In this document: positions 20,930 to 31,768 of the stretch, one piece after another | How the letters are laid out: each line of letters starts with the position of its first letter | How positions within the stretch are numbered: the first letter of the stretch is position 1 | Assembly: GCA_964030475.1 (NCBI GenBank) | Contig: CAXIPT010000001.1 | Location: forward strand, 11,685,823 to 11,749,822 | Direction of reading: 5' to 3' | Source: Tethya wilhelma | Lineage: Eukaryota; Porifera; Demospongiae; Tethyida; Tethyidae | DNA: 64,000 nt | The notes under the pieces: generated by a model | The model's input: the letters and a program-made list of their open reading frames with translations, nothing else | Databases searched by the model: none | What the model was told of the DNA's origin: nothing | Translations under genes and position numbers: made by a program

Positions 20930-21670
20930 TTTCAGTGGGTGTGGCTGGATTGGGCAGGTTGGGCTCGCAATTATTTCACACGGAAATAATTTGGGGGTAA
21001 TTGGCCACATGGCCCAATTAATTCCCCAAGGGTACCCTGCAATCTTGAGTGTGCATGGGTTTGAGCTTCGGCCACGCCCACTTCCATACACCAGTTTCCG
21101 GTCAGTCCACGTGTGTGGCATTCTTACTTGAGCACATTAATTTTATGTTAAATGGAGTTTAATGGCACGTTAAACGGAGTTAACGTAAGAGCTCAGGTAG
21201 CTGGGAGGGGCAAGGTGCGGGAGGTTCTGCCCACCCCTTCTACGCATGCGTGTACTGGTGTCTTTCATTCTGCCTCGTGCACACGTTGGCTGTCTGGTTG
21301 CTTGTCCCTCCCTCCTATCACTTCAAGGTCCAGGGTTGTTGGAAATCTTTGGGTTGGAGGGTTGTTTTTCTGTTGCTTGATGCGCTCAGGGTCTCTCCGC
21401 TTGGCCTGCTCTCCTGGGCAGTCTCAGCGTGAATAGTGTGGCTGTAGTTCCTAGTTGAATTCCAATTGAAGGGCTCGCAATTATTTCGCACGGAAATAAT
21501 TTGGCAGTAATTGGAGCCACATGACCCAATTAATTCCCCAAGGGTACCCTGCAATCTTGAGTGTGTATGGGTTAGAGCTACGGCCATGCCCACTTCCACA
21601 CACCAGTTTCCGGTCGGTCCACATGTGTGGCATTCTTACTTGAGTGCATTTATGTTAAAGCAGATACTAT
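20930..21670 (+). repeat. DIRS 3' terminal region with duplicated block (copy 2)
   Basis: Two blocks (about 20960-21150 and 21470-21655), each with GGCTCGCAATTATTTC, AATTAATTCCCCAAGGGTAC, CAATCTTGAGTGTG, CAGTTTCCGGTC and TGTGTGGCATTCTTACTTGA. Both keep the GGTACC segment in the same orientation, unlike 7156-7198. Confidence 0.75.
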
Positions 21671-21921
21671 GTCGGTTGTCCATTTATTTCTAAATTGCAT
21701 CCATATAGAGATTTTTCTAATAGCCTTGTTGGGTGCGATCTTGTTAAACAATTAAACAACTGTCAGAATATTAAATACAGCAATATCAAATTGCACACAG
21801 AAGTTTACAATAAATTTCTTTCAATGATTACGCACTCAAACCTGCTTGCTTGCATATCTAAGTGCCTAAAATCAGTGAAAACGCTAACAATTAGTGTTTG
21901 ATAATCGATTTCTTGATCTCA

Positions 21922-22082
21922 ATGATATGACGGTTTTGTTTAAGACACTGCTGCCTGCTGCAATCAGCTCCTCTCTTGGAATATTAATAGCAAAAGAACT
22001 GAACTTTCTGCTCTCCAGATTGGGTAGCTCTACCACAAGTTTACAGGTTGTTTTGAGCTGCCATTTGTGATCTGATTTTTTG
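21922..22082. repeat. Segment shared with 62725-62885
   Basis: TATGACGGTTTTGTTTAAGA through AGCTCCTCTCTTGGAATATT and TTTACAGGTTGTTTTGAGCT matches 62725-62885 in the same orientation with few changes. N at 22083 follows directly. Confidence 0.7.
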
Positions 22083-22386
22083 NGCAGACTGGAGCTGTAT
22101 ACTAACCCACTTTGGGCTCTGAGTCCTAGCTTGGACTCAGAGCAGAAAGTGTAGATAGTGCTAATCGTGGAAAACCCAGGTGCAGTATCTGGAATGCTAG
22201 AGACCACCTCTGGTTCATTGCTGGGATCAGCAGGCAGAATCAGTTCCTCTGTGGCTGATGGGAAGTTGACGAGCTCAATTAGCTGTGTGGCCTATCTAAT
22301 TTGGAATGTTAGCAGAACTGCTCCTGGCTTCCTGGAGGCAAAAATCCTCTAATTCTTACGACTCACTCTTTGGAAAGTAGGTATGC

Positions 22387-22680
22387 CAGTGGCGTAACCA
22401 GGATGTTAGAAAAGAGGGAGCAATAAAAATATTGTGTGTGGAGTGTGCCGAAAATTTTGTGCGACCGGAAACCACACCCACTTGATTAGTTTTGTAGCTG
22501 CAAAAAGAAAGCTTTTAAAAGTTGTTTTGTATTGAATTCTGGCCAAAGATAACTGTTAAGCAGCGTTGCTAAAGTAAGTGCACGAAAGAATAGTGCATTA
22601 TAATACCAAAGTGTAAATTTTGCGACTGAAAAAAGGGGGGGGGAAATGCCCCTCTAGCCCCCCCCCTGGCTATGCCACTG
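22387..22680. repeat. MITE with CAGTGGCGTA ends
   Basis: Left end CAGTGGCGTAACCAGG, right end CCTGGCTATGCCACTG, 294 bases. TATGC flanks both sides (22382-22386, 22681-22685), a 5-base target duplication. The equivalent copy in the inverted arm is 31094-31375 with GCATA on both sides. Confidence 0.8.
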
Positions 22681-22769
22681 TATGCTGGTGCAACAAGAGG
22701 GAAGATAATCCTGTTTTGGATCCTGTTAGGAAAGTTATGAACTTCATGGCAGACCAGGGTTACCAACAT

Positions 22770-23330
22770 AGGTAGCTAAATGCCTATAGGTTGGCAATAT
22801 CGTCTGTGCACGATAAGGTGGCAATAGGTCAGCACCCATTGGTAATGAGACTCCTCAAAGGAGCCTTGCAACACTGCGACCTGTGAGTGCTCTCATTCCT
22901 GGAAGGGTTGGGCGATTTGTCACTGAACATTCAGACCATAACCCTAGTATGCTGATGGCTCTATGAGACCAACCAGATCAGCTGACCTGCAACACTTGAA
23001 CCTACAATTTTGAGATGTACACTCATATGGCAGATTTTTTTCCCCAAAGTTCAAACAGAACAGGAGACTGTCCAGTAGTGGCACTCAAAGCCTATGAGAA
23101 AGCTACATCTGGCAGGAGGAGGCGACCGGCTGGTGCAGTCTCATGGTAGCAATTAACATTTTTCTTCAATGTTTCTGACTCAAATGCTGTACAAAACATT
23201 TTCAAGGTAAGAGGAATAACAGTGTCTGCAGCAGATCATGCGTTTGGCGAGTTATGGATAATGCTTCAAGCCAATTGATAGTAAAGAGTTCAGAGAGACT
23301 ATCCTCCGCTTCAACAAAGTACCATAGTTG
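22770..23330 (+). pseudogene. Second tyrosine-recombinase-like remnant, arm 1
   Basis: The plus frame gives AISSVHDKVAIGQHPLVMRL and LKGALQHC, then broken pieces: FLEGLGDLSLN, KPMRKLHLAGGG, FSRVRGITVSAA, FRETILRFNKVP. Order and spacing resemble a phage-integrase-type recombinase of another DIRS or Ngaro lineage (core-binding part first, Arg-rich catalytic part and a Phe-Tyr-rich end last). At least five stops or shifts. The assignment is from memory of the family pattern. Confidence 0.5.
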
Positions 23331-25501
23331 ATAAGACTGAGCATTCTGGATGGGGTCACTTGGGATCGCCTATATTATTGATTAATCAGAAGTTAATGTT
23401 CAACAATATTCATGCATATTTTCTATTTAAGTGAAAGAATTTTTTCTTTCATATAAATTTGAAAGGTCAGTTCACCTTGAAAAGTGATGTACAGTTACTA
23501 GTTTAGATCTTGAAAATAAGTTGTTTTTGTATCAAGAAGAGTTTTCTTGTCCAAGAACAATGGTCATGATATATAGAACAGATGATAAGAGTTTAAACTC
23601 TGAGACTTTGACATCCAATTATTGCTTATTGGGTTGTAAGTTTTGGTCTCTAGACAAATCTTTGATAGTACAACCTATTGTATACAAAAGCTTAGTTTTG
23701 TCATAATAGCCCAAGTGATCCCTTGTAACACGTACAATTGCAGACCATGCACAGAGTGGTTGCCTTAGAATGTGAAGTTGAGTATCAACTTTCCCATCCG
23801 CCGGCCTAGGGCCAAACTAAGTGTGACATACACTCCACACATTCTATCAGTGGGAGAACACACACTTGACTCAGATAATTTGGTCTACCTTTAGCTGTTG
23901 GCTTCAACACCAAAAGTGAAGTTCATCCTTGTAGATCTCTTATGAAAAAAGCCGTAGTTTTCTAAATGAACATGGACTTTATAGGCAAGACCTAAGGCCT
24001 GTAAAAAAGTAATGTGCACAACAGTGACGTCAGGGAGTTCTGGAAATTAAGTAATTATACACGGGAAACTTGTTACCAATTAATGACCAGTTATAGCTAG
24101 ACTAATTAATACCATAGTTGAAATACTGGACTTCACCTTCTTTGTATAACCTGGCAACCACTCTGGTGTTTGACGTTATAGTCAAGTGCAAAATTTCACC
24201 ATTTGGTCAACGGTCAAGATTTAATTAAGCTACAGTTAATGATTAAAATAGAAATTTTGGGCAGTCAAGATCTTGACTGCAGTTGTGGGTGGAAGTACTA
24301 AGTGACTAGCCTCCTCTGAGGTCCAGATTGCTTTACCCGTAGGATCCACATGAGTGTGGGCATTCAAGGGGTTATTATCAAGTTCCATTATCCTTAGTCC
24401 AGTCCATTTCCACTTCTGTCTGGAAACACTCTTCACATGTCACAAATGGGTAAGCCAATTTAGTCTCCCTAATGGCACTAAATTTTTTGTGCTCTTCTAG
24501 CTAGTTGTTTGGTTATCTGGCAGTAGCTTAAAATGTACCTGTTCAAAAAGTTACCAAAATCACAGGCGTTAAATGTAGAATGTTAGCCATTGCACAGAAT
24601 AGGAGTTTAGTTTGCTTGTGTAAGCTATTCAAGCTCCCCATAACGCTACTGATAATATTATATTGTAGATAATATTTGCATAATAGTAATATGGATGGCA
24701 TATAAAGAGTCCGAAATAACACGCGGTCATCGGTCATTTATTGTGCAAGTAATAAAATTGTCCACTCAAAACAGATGATGCCCGGTCAGCTTGACCAGAC
24801 AAAACTGGTTATCACTAAAATTAACATTGTGGTTCTTGCCTTGTAATAGCCACTTGTTTTAAGTAGCATCAGGCCTATACCTTATGTCTCAATGTAAATA
24901 TAGGTTGTACCATGACTATGAGATGGTATAACTGATTTGTACCACTAAAAAGAGCCTTAAGGAACTATCACCTTGTACCATGAAGAGGGACTTCAACTTG
25001 CTTGCAGTATTACTTGCCAAAAAACAAACAATCCCAGGCTCTATGGCAGACAATCTCAGCTTTATGGCCTCAGAATGCCCGCCAAATGCATCCTTTATAA
25101 AGCTCTGTAGGTCAAAAGTTGTCAGTTGCAAAGATGGCTGAGCTTCCTGAAGATCTGCTGACAGTGTGCACCCAAGATATTGCTCAATCTGGTGCACCAC
25201 AGACTACTGAGACCAGGTTTGCTACAATAACTTAGTACTACTGTAGGAAAGCCAAAAATCTCAAATTCCAGCAAACGCACAAAAAAATACTTCTTTTTGC
25301 CTGAATGTATGGAAAGCATGGAGTGCACATAGGAGGAAAATTGACCCATACAATTCTCCAGCTCACATCTTGGTCCTTGCTACTAACAAGCCTGAGTTTT
25401 TTAGGTGGCTATGCCATTTTGTGCTTGAGCCATGGTGACAGGACAGTAAAGAATATCCTGCTAGTACAATATCGAGTGGCATACAAAGATACTCAGGTGT
25501 G
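23331..25501. other. No confident gene; one weak reverse ORF
   Basis: Mostly stop-rich. The best open frame is 25200-24916 on the reverse strand (94 codons, with LQLTTFDLQSFIKDAFGG and IVCFLASNTASKLKS), preceded by an AG that could be a splice acceptor. I do not recognise it and cannot tell an exon from chance. Confidence 0.3.
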
Positions 25502-25505
25502 TTAA

Positions 25506-26129
25506 GGCCTGGGTCCACTACTGTTTTCTAATTATTTAAAATTTGAAGAAAACTACTCAAAATTGTAGGCTCATACTTATAGAGGCATCTTGAATAATGT
25601 ATGTTTCAAGTCAGGAGGTCACATAACTTATAGTTTTTGAATAATTAGCCTCCAAAGTTAAAAATAATTAATATGCAAATACGGATATTAAATTAAGTTA
25701 TTAATTACCTTAATTAGGGTTTTTAGACTCAAGTTACTCCAGACTACCGTGTTTCAGATTTAAAAGTTGTTTACAGCTGAGATAATGCTGACTTTCCATT
25801 TAAAGCTCACCTTTTTTGGGTGTGCTTTATATAGAAAGAGGGCTGTATCAATTGCATTTTAACTCTGAAATGCAGTGGACCAATTAACTACAGGTAATTT
25901 ACATTTTAATTAATTTATTAATAACGTAATTTAATTATCCGTATTTGCATATTAATTATTTTGCACTTTTTTATCTTATTAAAAACCAAAGGTCATGTGA
26001 CCTTGATACTTATCAATATTTTTAAAGCTTCAAAGTGATTATGCTTCTAAAGTTTCTAACAATATTGTTTAGTACTTACAGAGTTACAAAAATGTGCATC
26101 ACTTTTCAATGGCATAGGGGCATCAGGCC
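25506..26129. repeat. piggyBac-like MITE with TTAA flanks
   Basis: TTAA at 25502-25505 and 26130-26133 brackets 624 bases whose ends are GGCCTGGGTCC and, in reverse, GGCCTGATGCC. Inside, TATGCAAATACGGATA near 25672 is mirrored at about 25937-25953. TTAA target duplication is the hallmark of piggyBac-type integration. It abuts the Crypton remnant and may have cut its 5' part off. Confidence 0.7.
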
Positions 26130-26133
26130 TTAA

Positions 26134-27002
26134 CTTGCCTGTGTATGAAAGAGTGCGAGTTCCTGACTTGCATATTTTCAAGGTTCTCCTTTTGGCTCGC
26201 TTCCAAAATACCCTTGATGGAGAGATGAAACGTCGCAAAGCTAGTGCTGAAAAAACTGCTCCTAAACAGGCAGAACCAATTACGATTGAAGATGAAGAAA
26301 AAATGTGGAGCAATTAAAAGGGTTCTTGGAGATGGAAATCCAAAGCAGTTAGTTGAAACAATCCTGTAAATGTGTGGGCTGTATTTTGCCATGAGGAGTG
26401 AATCTGAACACAGCAACCTCAAAGACAGTGACCTTAAAATTGTGGAGCAGCCAGGTGAGACACCATATGTTCTCTACACTGAAAGTACATCTAAACAACT
26501 CAGGGAGACTACAGCAAAGGAAGCTAAAACCGAAGCAGGTGAAACATTTTGCGAATGTAACCAATCCACGACGTTTCATCAAATACCTAAAGAAGTACCG
26601 AGAGCATCAACCATCTAGATGCAACATGAGCCACAATGCCTCATACCCATACCATCACCCATCGGAAATGTGTGGTACAAGAAAATTCCAATGGGAGCCA
26701 ACACCATCCGCTCAACAGTGAGCCGTTTGTGTGCAAAAAGTGGCGTGCAAGGGTACAAAACAAATCACTCCGTCAGGGTTAGTGCTGCCACTCGACTTTA
26801 CCACAATGGAGTAGATGAACAGCTTATAATGGACGTTACAGGGCATAGAAGCCTCGATTGTGTCAGGACATATAAACATACTAGTGACGAACTACAAAAA
26901 GATGTTTCAAACATTCTGAATGGGAAAAAGCAAAAGCTAGATGATCAAAAAAGTGTTTCTCCTCACAATGCCCAAGCAGAATTAAGTGACTACTATCAGT
27001 GA
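26134..27002 (+). pseudogene. Crypton-type tyrosine recombinase (DUF3504-like), 5' part decayed
   Basis: Shifted frames read LDGEMKRRKASAEKTAPKQA, EPITIEDEEKMW, then NVWAVFCHEE/MCGLYFAMRSESEH, VEQPGETPYVLYTE and QQRKLKPKQVKHFANVTNPR. A clean 127-codon frame (26619-27002) holds NVWYKKIPMGANTIRSTVSR, GYKTNHSVRVSAATRLY (His-x-x-Arg), TGHRSLDCVRTYKHTS (His and the Tyr nucleophile), then a Lys-rich tail to TGA. These match the catalytic end of animal Crypton recombinases and related domesticated proteins. Two or more frameshifts upstream. It could be a dead Crypton or a decayed domesticated gene. Confidence 0.8.
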
Positions 27003-27589
27003 TAGTGAAGATACCAATCAGAATCAAGGCCGAGATATAGCAGTCACAATGGACAAAATGAAAGAAAATCACAAACCTCTTCTCTACTTTTCTGGCTGCA
27101 GTGGTATTACCATTAACTTTAAACACGAAAGAAGTATTACAATTCAACTGGACTAATTTTGGCTACACTTTCCTGTTTTTCTGAAGGATATAAAATTATG
27201 TTAATCACTGTATAGTTGCTACACAAAACCTCTAAGCATGCACTGAATAAGTTACATACTCTCTAAGCAAACCACTTGGATAGTCACAGTGCATGCTACT
27301 TACAATACTGCCAGTGCCTTTGAAGTATATGGCTACAGGGGTACAAAAACACAGGTGCTACAGTGGTACTGTATAACTGTGGCCCTTTATGGTAGTACAC
27401 TTGTAGTGAATGACTCATTAATGACTTTAATTAACATTACTGTGGTAGAATTGAACTATGTAATTAGAACTTCCTGTCTTAAGAATGAGTTTTGTGATTA
27501 TAGTTAATAGTCAGTCGTCTGAGAAATTGGAAAGTTTTTGATATAGAATCTGTTTGATAAACGTTATAAAGTTAAACTACAGTTAGCGT
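27003..27589. other. No gene seen; may include LTR of copy B
   Basis: No motifs. The LTR of the following element must lie in its right part, but its start cannot be fixed from one copy. Confidence 0.4.
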
Positions 27590-27642
27590 TCTAGTGACAA
27601 TTGTGTAGAACCCAGTAACCCGGGAGCGAAGAACGCTACATT

Positions 27643-27660
27643 TGGGGGCTTGTCTGGGAT
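27643..27660 (+). other. Primer-binding site, tRNA-Pro type, two mismatches
   Basis: TGGGGGCTTGTCTGGGAT follows the LTR end CGCTACA by two bases. Compared with copy A it has one more C-to-T change, again at a CpG in the ancestral site. Confidence 0.75.
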
Positions 27661-27962
27661 CTCTCCAGCTGTTTTCTCTGGGAACCAGGTGTCTACTCTC
27701 TTGACTTCTACCACAGAAACAGTCGCTGGGGGAAACGGTCCAGTTCCAAGGGGAGCTAGAGGACCTGTGAATCGATACCTCAGTGTTCTGTGTAATAGAG
27801 CAGGGAAATCGGGTAGTTGAAACTAGCACCGTGGAACGATCATCAGCTGACCATGTCCTCTGCCGCTGGAAAGAGCGGGTCCCTGTCAAGGACTCGAGCA
27901 TCGTCTAAACGTGACTTGAGGGATAGCCTAGCAGGAGAGCTACAGACCACACTATAGGTGAT

Positions 27963-29663
27963 TTGGAGGCTGAGCTGGATGGCATGCGGGCTCAAGTTGG
28001 CAACATTGAAGTGGAGAATGCTAGCCTGAGGAGACGAGTTCTGGAGCTGACTGGTCAGCTGGAGCAGCTATCTGGTGAAAAGGCGGACGTGCAGAGTCGC
28101 CTGGATGGTTGTGATAATGAACTACAGACTAAGCTGGAAGAGATAGATTCGCTGGTAGCCCGTTTGCAGTTAATCTAGAACGACTGCGAAGAAAGCAGAA
28201 GCCAGTGGAGTGAAGAGAAGAAAGAAATGGAAACCACATCTGAGCTCAGGCTCTACAGGGAGCTGGACAGACAGCAGACCAAGTGGGAAGAGCGGGAAGC
28301 CAGATTAGTGGAAGAGGTTGGACTTCTAAAAGATCAGCTGATGGAAGTACAAACCAAGGAGGAGGTATATAGTACCACTGTGGTTGCTATTAAACGTTAC
28401 TATGAAAGCAAATTGGCTGAGTTGCAAAGTCAGCTAGCCTCAGCTAATGCTGAGATTAGTAGGCTTCAGTTAAGGTTGAGTGACTCTCACTCTCCTTTGA
28501 TGGGATTTAATGCTCATAGCATGGTTGGTGGCCTAGAAAACTCCAGTGAGGGAGTGGGTCGTGCGTCTAATGGAGTTAGAAGGAGCCCTAAAGGAGTAGA
28601 GCACACTGGTATGACCAACGTTGTTAGTGGAGTAACCAGAAATCCCAGTCGTCAGGCGGCGAGTCACGTTGTTGTGCTCGTCTCACCTAGTTGTGTTGTT
28701 TCAGGCAACCATGGAGCTCCTATATCAGTGAATACCACAGGGGGAGGGTCCGAGCATATGGTGCCTGTAGTTAGTCACCAGTCAACCACTACATCTCCCT
28801 TGAATCCTATGTCTGTACCATTTTTACCTTGACCCACATCATTCCCGCAGCAGTTGCCGCCGTTGACTAAATTTTGTGGAGATGACAAGGGTGATGATGT
28901 GGAGACATTCCCTGAATGGTTGGAGCAATTCCAGATGGTTGCGACCCTTGCTGGCTGGGATGATCGAGCAAAGTTAGCCAACTTAGTAACCCGACTCAAG
29001 GGTTCAGCATATGCATTCTATCGCACGTGTGCACCCGAGCGACGGGGTAGCTTTTACTCTTTAGTTCAGGATCTTTCCAAGCGTTTTGTACCTGTTCGTA
29101 TCCAGGCAATTCAGAGTGGTCTATTCCACGAACGAAAACAGAAGAAGAATGAGAGCGTGGATGAGTACGCACAAGCCTTGTGTCGTCTGTATCAGCAAGC
29201 ATATTCCCGTGCTCAGCAAGGTAGTGAAGAGGCCAAAGCCATGGGGAGATCGGTTCTGGCGTATCAGTTTGTTTCAGGACTTGTTCCTGAGATTAAAGTC
29301 AAAGTAGCTGGCACAGAGGGGGACTTGGACCTTCTGCTGACCAAGGCTCGTTTCGAAGAAGCTAAGTTACGAGAGTTTCATACACAGAGGACTCCTAAGA
29401 CCACTACAACAGCCGAAACGCCCAAACCAATGACCGATGTGGGACCTGCCAGTGCTAGGATAAGCCAAACCCAAGCATCATCTACTTCTAAGGCCGACCA
29501 AGTCAAGTGTCATCGGTGCGGTGTTCTCGGGCATCCATACCCTACTCCGAAAGGTGATGAAGCTAAGGGTGGACGGAAAAAACCAGTGGCACAACTGTTT
29601 CCACTATGCCTACGGAGTCCTACTCTGATCCGGGTGAAGAGGAAGGGAGAGCACGAGAGCTGA
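27963..29663 (+). pseudogene. Gag of LTR element copy B: coiled coil, capsid, broken zinc knuckle
   Basis: Coiled coil first (ELDGMRAQVGNIEVENASLR ... LARLQ-like repeats to 28480), with a stop at 28177 and a frameshift. A Ser/Gly/Val-rich linker then ends at TGA (28831). A 269-codon frame follows (28854-29663): PPLTKFCGDDKGDDVETFPE, WLEQFQMVATLAGWDD, LKGSAYAFYRTCAPE, VRIQAIQSGLFHERKQ, LAYQFVSGLVPEIKVKVAG, a typical retrotransposon Gag capsid. It ends with CHRCGVLGH, a CCHC knuckle lacking its last Cys. The TGA at 28831 probably came from CGA or GGA. Confidence 0.85.
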
Positions 29664-29930
29664 TGGAGGCTCCTGGTGGTTCTGTGGTATCTTCCGAGAA
29701 GTCGTTGCCAGACCATGTGCCTGAACAACCAGTTGTTGCTGTTCGACTCCTCCAAGCCACCAGGATACCACCTTTATATCAGAAGGCGGTTCGTGTGTCA
29801 ATGGGTCACAAGCAAGACGCTGCTTCCTCCCTAATCATTCCCTCTCAGGATACACTATCCCAGCTCGGGCTGGACATGGACGAGTGCATTGTTGATGCTA
29901 GCGAAAGATCGAGTATTAACGTGATCCGGA
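29606..29930 (+). pseudogene. Pre-RT spacer of LTR element copy B
   Basis: The plus frame reads PVVAVRLLQATRIPPLYQKA, SLIIPSQDTLSQLGLDMDEC and SINVI. In gypsy-type polyproteins such a segment (resistance-to-attack strand pattern around IPP) lies between protease and RT. The protease DTG motif is not found, so a deletion joins Gag to this spacer. Confidence 0.55.
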
Positions 29931-29960
29931 ATTACAAATATAAAAAAAAAAAAAAAAAAN

Positions 29961-30120
29961 TGGGCAACATGAGGGACTCAACATGGAAAGAGTGCTACAT
30001 GCAGGCCACACAGGAAGAATTCTTTACACACTCAAACAGCCATTCCATCTTGTTTGCTTTCTTTTTACGATTTGGCCATTCCTATGTCTCATTACATTTC
30101 CAATGTTTTTTTCACTTGTG
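29961..30120. repeat. Repeat Y, loop and right arm
   Basis: After N at 29960: GGGCAACATGAGGGACTCAA (loop), CACACAGGAAGAATTC, ACAGCCATTCCATCTTGTTT, AATGTTTTTTTCACTTG, directly joined to arm 2 of the inverted duplicate. Confidence 0.8.
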
Positions 30121-30121
30121 G

Positions 30122-31000
30122 TACTTTGTTGAAGCGGAGGATAGTCTCTCTGAAATCTTTACTATTAATTGGCTTGAAGCATAATCCATAACTGGCCAAA
30201 CGCATGATCTCGGATGTCTGCTGTAGACACTGTTATTCCTCTTACCTTGAAAATGTTTTGTACAGCATTTGAGTCAGAAACATTAAAGAAAAATGTTAAT
30301 TGCTACCATGAGACTGCACCAGCCCGTCGCCTCCTCCTGCCAGATGGCTCCCTCTGTAGCTTTCTCATAGGCTTTGAGTGCCACTACTGGACACAGTCTC
30401 CTGTTCTGTGTGAACTTAGAGAAAAAGAAACCTGCCCTATGAGTGTACATCTCAAAATTGTAGGTTCAAGTGTTGCAGATCAGCTGATCTGGTTGGTCTC
30501 ATAGAGCCATCAGCATACTAGGGTCATGGTCTGAATGTTCAGTGAAAAATCGCCCAACCCTTCCAGGAGTGAGAGCACTCACAGGTCACAGTGTTGCAAG
30601 GCTTTTGGGGTGGCCTGGTGGCTTGTTCACCATTGACTCTGACTCCCAACCCATGGGTAGGTGGTTCGAGTCCCTCCAGTGCCACAGGTATTTGTTTCCC
30701 ATTTTCTCTTTCGAGCTCTGCCTAGGAGTTAACTCAGCTCTACCCCAAAAAATGAGGAGGTGAATTTCACCGCATCCTTCGGAGGGGATGTAAAGCCGTC
30801 AGTCCCGGGGGACCTGCGTTCATTAGCCCTAGGCTATTTGCAGGCCCTCGTTAGCCACAATTGTGGTAAACCCGGAGGGGCACTTAAAAAAAAAAAAAAG
30901 ACTCCTTTGAGGAGTCTCACTACCAATGGGTGCTGACCTATTGCCACTTTATTGTGCACAGATGATATTGCCAACCTATAGGCATTTAGCTACCTATGTT
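30122..31000 (-). pseudogene. Second tyrosine-recombinase-like remnant, arm 2
   Basis: Reverse-strand twin of 22770-23330. It is interrupted by the SINE next to the LLKGA block and carries its own small indels, so both copies were already dead or have decayed separately. Confidence 0.5.
30606..30899 (+). repeat. tRNA-derived SINE
   Basis: The tRNA-like head carries an A box TGGCCTGGTGG (30611-30621) and a perfect B box GGTTCGAGTCC (30663-30673). An unrelated body follows (GGGGATGTAAAGCCGTCAGT, GGGACCTGCGTTCATTAG) and a poly-A tail (30886-30899). Comparison with arm 1, where GCAAGG and CTCCTTTGAGG are contiguous (about 22850-22868), shows it is an insertion. Transcribed, if at all, by RNA polymerase III from the internal boxes; mobilised by a LINE in trans. 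Confidence 0.85.
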
Positions 31001-31093
31001 GGTAACCCTGTTCATACAGGTCTGCCATGAAGTTGATAACTTTCCTAACAGGACCCAAAACGGGATTATCTTCCCTCTCATTGCACCAGCATA

Positions 31094-31375
31094 CAGTGGC
31101 GTAGCCAGGGGGGGCTAGAGGGGCATTTGCCCCCCCCTTTTTTCAGTCGCGAAATTTACACTTTGGTATTATAATGCGCTATTCTTTCGTGCACTTACTT
31201 TAGCAACGATGCTTAACAGTCATCTTTGGCCAGAATTCAATACAAAACAACTTTCTTTTTGCGGCTACAAAACTAATCAAGTGGGTGTGGTTTCCGGTCG
31301 CGCAAAATTTTCGGCACACTTCACGCGCAATATTTTTATTGCTCCCTCTTTTCTAAAATCCTGGTTACGCCACTG
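31094..31375. repeat. MITE with CAGTGGCGTA ends, arm 2 copy
   Basis: CAGTGGCGTAGCCAGG to GGTTACGCCACTG, 282 bases, flanked by GCATA (31089-31093, 31376-31380). Inherited with the arm: the target duplication is the reverse complement of that in arm 1. Confidence 0.85.
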
Positions 31376-31768
31376 GCATACCTACATTCCAAAGAGTGAG
31401 TCGTAAGAATTGGAGGATTTTTGCCTCCAGGAAGCCAGGAGCAGTTCTACTAACATTCCAAATTATCCTAGAGATAGGCCACACAGCTAATTGAGCTCGT
31501 CAACTTCCCATCAGCCACAGAGGACCTGATTCTGCCTACTCATCCCAGCAATGAACCAGGAGTGGTCTCTAGCATTCCAGATACCGCACCTAGGTTTTCC
31601 ACGATTAGCACTATAAACACTTTCTGCTCTGAGTCCAAGCTAGGACTCAGAGCAGAAAGTGGATTAGTATACAGCTCCAGTCTGCTGAGAAGGCATTCTA
31701 CTCTTTTGCTTCTGGGTCTGCTTTCTCATTCTGCTTGCTTGGCCCGCACACAACCATTGTGCAACATA

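Larger units (their letters stand above)
19612..21670 (+). mobile_element. DIRS-type retroelement, copy 2 (3' half)
   Basis: Starts inside RNase H (MHLVRYLAFVKARGEFNLVA, HLPGTKNLIADALSRN at 19612-19722), then tyrosine recombinase to 20798, then the same 3' region with duplicated block as copy 1. The 5' part is missing at the 19517-19612 junction. Same family as 7080-9441, on the opposite strand. Confidence 0.85.
22085..23330 (+). repeat. Inverted duplicate, arm 1
   Basis: The whole stretch is repeated as a reverse complement at 30121-31683. Shared landmarks are the CTCTGAGTCC...GGACTCAGAG hairpin (22121-22146), a MITE with its target duplication, and the recombinase remnant. Arm 1 lacks the SINE found in arm 2. 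Confidence 0.85.
27590..29945 (+). mobile_element. LTR retrotransposon copy B (LTR end, leader, Gag; Pol lost)
   Basis: LTR end ...GAAGAACGCTACA at 27640, primer site 27643-27660, leader, coiled-coil Gag, capsid-like region, decayed zinc knuckle, then the spacer normally found just before RT. The protease is deleted and the element stops at a poly-A run and an N (29941-29960). Same family as 12350-13640 by LTR end, primer site and Gag design. Confidence 0.8.
30121..31683 (-). repeat. Inverted duplicate, arm 2 (with SINE insertion)
   Basis: Reverse complement of 22085-23330 throughout, plus an extra 294-base SINE at 30606-30899. The arms are 6.8 kb apart. Confidence 0.85.

Noticed and set aside
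29606..30184. 192-codon plus-strand frame crossing 29940-29960
   Set aside because: Only the first part is retroelement coding; the rest is a poly-A run, an N and repeat Y.
30606..30690. A tRNA gene
   Set aside because: A and B boxes are present but the acceptor and anticodon stems do not fold as a tRNA, and a SINE body and poly-A tail follow.
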